Assembly (NCBI RefSeq): GCF_001705435.1
Contig: NZ_MDEN01000065.1
Location: 305,268-369,267 of the forward strand
From: Pseudomonas graminis
GTDB taxonomy: Bacteria > Pseudomonadota > Gammaproteobacteria > Pseudomonadales > Pseudomonadaceae
Direction of reading: 5' to 3'
DNA: 64,000 nt
Shown here in pieces: positions 61,027 to 64,000 of the stretch. The number at the start of each line of letters is the position of its first letter. The stretch's first letter is position 1. The notes beneath the pieces were generated by a model, which was not told where the DNA came from, ran no database searches, and was given only the letters and a program-made list of their open reading frames with translations. The translations under genes were made by a program, and so were the position numbers.

Positions 61027-62068
61027 CTCGGCCGTGGTGCGCCAGGTGCTGATGGCCATTCTCAGCGACACACCCGATATCCACGTCATGGGCGCGGCGT
61101 CTGACCCGATTTTCGCCATGGACAAGCTCGCCCGGGAATGGCCCGACGTGATCGTGCTGGACGTGGAAATGCCACGGATGGACGGGATCACCTTTCTCAA
61201 GAAAATCATGAGCGAGCGACCTACGCCGGTGGTGATCTGTTCCTCGCTGACCCAGAAAGGCGCCGAAACCTCCTTGCAGGCCCTGTCGGCAGGCGCTGTG
61301 GAAATTATCACCAAGCCCACGACCGGATTGAAGAATTTCCTGCTCGAATCGGCGGCCGAGCTGGTGGCCGCGATACGCGCTGCCGCCAACTCCAACGTCA
61401 GGAACCTGGGAAAGCGCACCGCCAGCCCGGTTCCGGTAGCGCCGGCCGGCAAGCTCACTGCCGACGCCATCCTCCCGGCCGCCAGTGGCCACGCCATGGC
61501 ACAGACCACCGAACGCATCGTCGCGATCGGCACTTCCACGGGCGGAACCCAGGCGCTGGAAGCAGTGCTCAAGGCATTGCCGAGGGTGTGCCCGGGCATT
61601 GTGATCGTGCAGCACATGCCAGAGAAGTTCACCGCTTCCTTTGCTGAACGCCTCAACAGCATCTGTGCGATCGAAGTGCGCGAGGCACGCAACAACGACC
61701 GTATCCTCCCAGGTCTGGCGCTGATCGCCCCCGGCGGCAAGCATCTGATAGTCACGCGCAGTGGCGCCTATTATCACGCCCAGGTGATCGACGGGCCCCA
61801 GGTCAACCGGCATCGGCCTTCAGTGGATGTGCTGTTTCGTTCGGTGGCCAAGTTCGCCGGCAAGAACGCCACCGGCATTATCATGACCGGGATGGGCGAC
61901 GACGGCGCGCGCGGCCTCAAGGAGATGCTCGACGCCGGCGCCGCCACGGTTGCCCAGGATGAGGCGAGCTGCGTGGTCTTCGGCATGCCCAAAGAGGCCA
62001 TCAAGCTCAACGCTGCCCAGCGGATCATGCCGCTGGAGCATATTCATCAGGCGATCCTCAACGGTTAG
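60989..62068 (+). CDS. cheB: Chemotaxis methylesterase CheB
   Basis: This 359-residue enzyme has a receiver domain (acidic VDDSAVV; Asp58 in VIVLDVEMPRMDG) followed by a linker and a CheB methylesterase domain with catalytic Ser (IGTSTGG), His (VQHMPEKF) and Asp (MGDDGARG). It removes methyl groups from receptors when phosphorylated by CheA. It is the last gene of the operon; its end faces an integrase gene 42 bp away. Confidence 0.94.
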   Translation: MPTKKISVLLVDDSAVVRQVLMAILSDTPDIHVMGAASDPIFAMDKLAREWPDVIVLDVEMPRMDGITFLKKIMSERPTPVVICSSLTQKGAETSLQALSAGAVEIITKPTTGLKNFLLESAAELVAAIRAAANSNVRNLGKRTASPVPVAPAGKLTADAILPAASGHAMAQTTERIVAIGTSTGGTQALEAVLKALPRVCPGIVIVQHMPEKFTASFAERLNSICAIEVREARNNDRILPGLALIAPGGKHLIVTRSGAYYHAQVIDGPQVNRHRPSVDVLFRSVAKFAGKNATGIIMTGMGDDGARGLKEMLDAGAATVAQDEASCVVFGMPKEAIKLNAAQRIMPLEHIHQAILNG

Positions 62069-62109
62069 CCTGGCCGCCGAGTTTCAGAATCTGAACGGGC
62101 AATGACCGA

Positions 62110-63414
62110 TCACGATCGCTCTTTCATGGGCAAACGCTTGACCGAGTAAGCCCGTTTCTCATCCTCGGAGTTGTAGTAGACGTTCTGTGTCGTGCTGAGG
62201 CTGTTGTGGCGCAGATCGACCTGCAGATCCTTCATGTCGCGGTGCGGCGCATCGAAGGTCGCCGAGGTGTGGCGCAGCCAGTGCAAGGACGCCGCGCGCA
62301 GGCGGCCGACGTCTTCATCCGGCCAGTGCTCGGCCTGCATGCGCTGCAGCGCGCGATCAAACACTTCCTGCAGCAGCACGCGGATATGCCGGTCCGACAA
62401 ACCAGCGCGCCCGCGTTGGGTGGCAATCAGCGGCGTGCTTTCACGGAAGCCGGGCAGGGGGGACAGACCCTGATGCAGGCGCCAGCGCTTGAGGTAGTTC
62501 TCGACGTAGTCGTCCCGCACGCTGATCTTGCCGGCTTTATTGCCTTTGCCCACCACGTGGTACCACCAGTTGCTGGCGCTGTCCTTGCGCAGATCGCCCA
62601 TGGTCGGTTTCCAGTTATCACGGCCCACCAGATCGGACACCCGCAGGTACATGGCAAAAATCGTCGCCACGATAAACAGCGTGCGCTCGTACTTGGTGTC
62701 TTCGGCTGCCAGCAGCTCAGCGGTCTCCAGCACGAAATCCCACTGCAGCGAGGTCAGGATGCGCGTGTCCTGGTTATCGGTGTTGCGCTCTTTGTATTTG
62801 CTCTTTTGTTTTACCGCGCGAAACGGGTTCTGCTCGCAAAAACCTTCATCGATCGCGTGCTGAAAAAAGCTGCCGCACACCGCGAAGATCTGCGCGATAG
62901 AACCTTGGGCCAGCCGGTACGTGTCCTGAAGGGCGGGACGGTTTTCTTCTTCAGCGCGCTTGCGTTCTTCCTTGGCGACGGTCTGGCTGAATGGCCGCCA
63001 ATCGGGGTTGAGCACGTAGGTGTCCGTCGCGGTTTTCTTGCGCGCACCCAGGCGAGTGAAGCGGGATTTCACCACCGGACCGACCCAGGCGGGGTCAGGC
63101 GCCAGGCAGAACTCCATGAAGCTTTCGGCCTGGGTGCGGCGCATGGCGAGGAGGGGCGTTCTGGATTTGAGCATCGTCCAGAGCAGCAGTCGTTCGACGT
63201 GGGTCCGGTAGGAATTGAACGTGGATTCGTTGCCGGCGTAAGACTTGAGAAAGCTGCGCACGGCGCGGTAGCCTTCGATGGCCTGGGTTTCTGCGGGGAA
63301 CTGCTCGAGATAATCCCGGATCGCCGGAAGCTCTTCCTTTAAGGAGCTGAAATTAAGCTCGCCGAACTTCGCGTAGGTTTCGAACAGCGGATGAGGTGAC
63401 GAGGGCGCGGGCAT
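62110..63414 (-). CDS. Tyrosine-type site-specific integrase
   Basis: This 434-residue integrase has a helical N-terminal region to about residue 190 with a core-binding part (NESTFNSYRTHVERLLLWTM) and a catalytic domain with Arg in MYLRVSDLVG, Lys in GKGNKAGK, His/Arg in LHWLRHTSA, His in DLRHNSLSTT and Tyr in NVYYNS. All catalytic residues appear present. It belongs to the larger phage/plasmid-type integrases often found in genomic islands. It converges on cheB; a perfect 12-bp inverted repeat lies 60 bp upstream of its start. Confidence 0.88.
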   Translation of the reverse strand: MPAPSSPHPLFETYAKFGELNFSSLKEELPAIRDYLEQFPAETQAIEGYRAVRSFLKSYAGNESTFNSYRTHVERLLLWTMLKSRTPLLAMRRTQAESFMEFCLAPDPAWVGPVVKSRFTRLGARKKTATDTYVLNPDWRPFSQTVAKEERKRAEEENRPALQDTYRLAQGSIAQIFAVCGSFFQHAIDEGFCEQNPFRAVKQKSKYKERNTDNQDTRILTSLQWDFVLETAELLAAEDTKYERTLFIVATIFAMYLRVSDLVGRDNWKPTMGDLRKDSASNWWYHVVGKGNKAGKISVRDDYVENYLKRWRLHQGLSPLPGFRESTPLIATQRGRAGLSDRHIRVLLQEVFDRALQRMQAEHWPDEDVGRLRAASLHWLRHTSATFDAPHRDMKDLQVDLRHNSLSTTQNVYYNSEDEKRAYSVKRLPMKERS

Positions 63415-64000
63415 TTGAATTCGCTGACTAGAAATGCGGAAGATGGCGGCATCATCCAGCAGGATGGGTGCAGATGCAATATCCGGGTCTGACAGTTATC
63501 GGATATTGCATTTGTGGGTTGGGGTGTGTTAGCGGGGTTGCCTGGAGCGACTTGGCTTATTGGGGCTGATTTACGCCTTCTTAGCGCAATCTGGTGGTGT
63601 ATTCGTGCGTTGGCAGGTGGTTTTGCGCTTTTTGGGTGAGTTTTGGGCTCCAAGAGTGGTGATTTCGCGGGCTGATCAGGCGCTACTGCGGGCGCATTGC
63701 TGCTCTGAAGGCCTTGTTTTATGGGCTTTCGAGGCAGGTCAGGCGTTCGCGGACCTTGATAATCCCCGTTGGTGAGCTGGCCGAGACGCAGTTTGGCTGA
63801 CTGTCGGTAAGTCTTGCACGGGTATCGGATCGGCACGGGTTAATCTGGGGTCGAGTTCGAAGCTTGGCATTAAGCAGTCGCTGTTCACACTGCGGGTGGT
63901 CAGGCAGATGTCGGTGGACGGCGGTAAGCGTCCGGCGAAGTCACCTACCCGATCCCCGCAATAAGGGCGATGTTCTCCACTTAAAAATACGTGGACACCA
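63415..64000. other. Non-coding stretch upstream of the integrase to the window end
   Basis: This holds the promoter side of the integrase gene and an inverted repeat at 63474-63511. Open frames here lack ribosome sites. The last bases (CCACTTAAAA... GTGGACACC) look like the terminal inverted repeat of an IS3-family element that may begin at the window edge; this is only a resemblance. Confidence 0.45.
63474..63511. repeat. Perfect 12-bp inverted repeat with 14-bp spacer upstream of the integrase
   Basis: ATGCAATATCCG (63474-63485) and CGGATATTGCAT (63500-63511) are exact inverted copies. Position beside an integrase suggests an attachment core or an operator. A hairpin without a T-run is less likely to be a terminator. 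Confidence 0.5.

Noticed and set aside
1..64000. CRISPR arrays, tRNA or rRNA genes
   Set aside because: No regularly spaced direct repeats, and no tRNA or rRNA signatures were seen on either strand while reading.

Overview
The window looks like a Pseudomonas chromosome of the fluorescens/syringae type. The evidence is an MvaT-type nucleoid protein, a Pseudomonas-style REP pair (30979-31114), two membrane-bound PQQ dehydrogenases of the Gcd family, a tyrosine recombinase/KfrA-like pair of the kind known from Pseudomonas Tn4651, and a chemotaxis cluster with the gene content of the P. aeruginosa che2 locus. There are no rRNA or tRNA genes. Most of the sequence is GC-rich; roughly 1.4-8.5 kb is visibly more AT-rich and behaves like acquired DNA.

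Region 1 (1-12.4 kb) is a mosaic mobile island. It starts inside a copper-type P1B ATPase and continues with a broken CueR/HmrR-like regulator lying tail-to-tail against a broken mercuric reductase end. A DUF1413 gene with a palindromic operator and a tyrosine recombinase with a perfect 12-6-12 inverted repeat follow. Next comes a five-gene cargo unit: DauR/YheO-type regulator, serine/threonine dehydratase-like PLP enzyme, DMT exporter, AlaX-type tRNA-editing protein and PhzF-like enzyme. A Tn21/Tn1721-type Tn3-family transposon (8552-12404) closes the island. It has intact tnpA, dead tnpR and a toxin remnant, and its right end cuts into a manganese catalase gene that has lost its first part.

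Region 2 (12.9-24.7 kb) holds a KaiC-like double ATPase with a response regulator, small hypotheticals, an epoxide-hydrolase-like enzyme, mvaT, a divergent TnpS/TnpT-like pair without a transposase, a CHASE4-like/PAS/GGDEF/EAL protein, a MATE exporter and a TetR regulator.

Region 3 (24.7-53.3 kb) is metabolic. It contains a secreted GH3 glucosidase with a small coupled preprotein and the two Gcd-like dehydrogenases. A LysR-controlled operon joins a polyamine/opine-type ABC importer to opine-oxidase-like FAD and [2Fe-2S] subunits and a RidA protein. There are also a cupin, a LysR regulator, a NepI-like MFS exporter, and an IorAB-like molybdenum dehydrogenase with a triheme cytochrome c. Periplasmic oxidation of sugars and aldehydes into the respiratory chain is a recurring theme.

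Region 4 (53.5-62.1 kb) is one chemotaxis operon: sensorless receptor, cheY, STAS protein, cheA, HAMP-less receptor with a CheR-tether-like tail, cheW, cheR, cheD and cheB. It ends against a third tyrosine recombinase (62110-63414), upstream of which lies a perfect 12-bp inverted repeat. The most unusual items are the cargo operon, the catalase-cutting transposon, the orphan TnpS/TnpT-like pair and the HAMP-less receptor.
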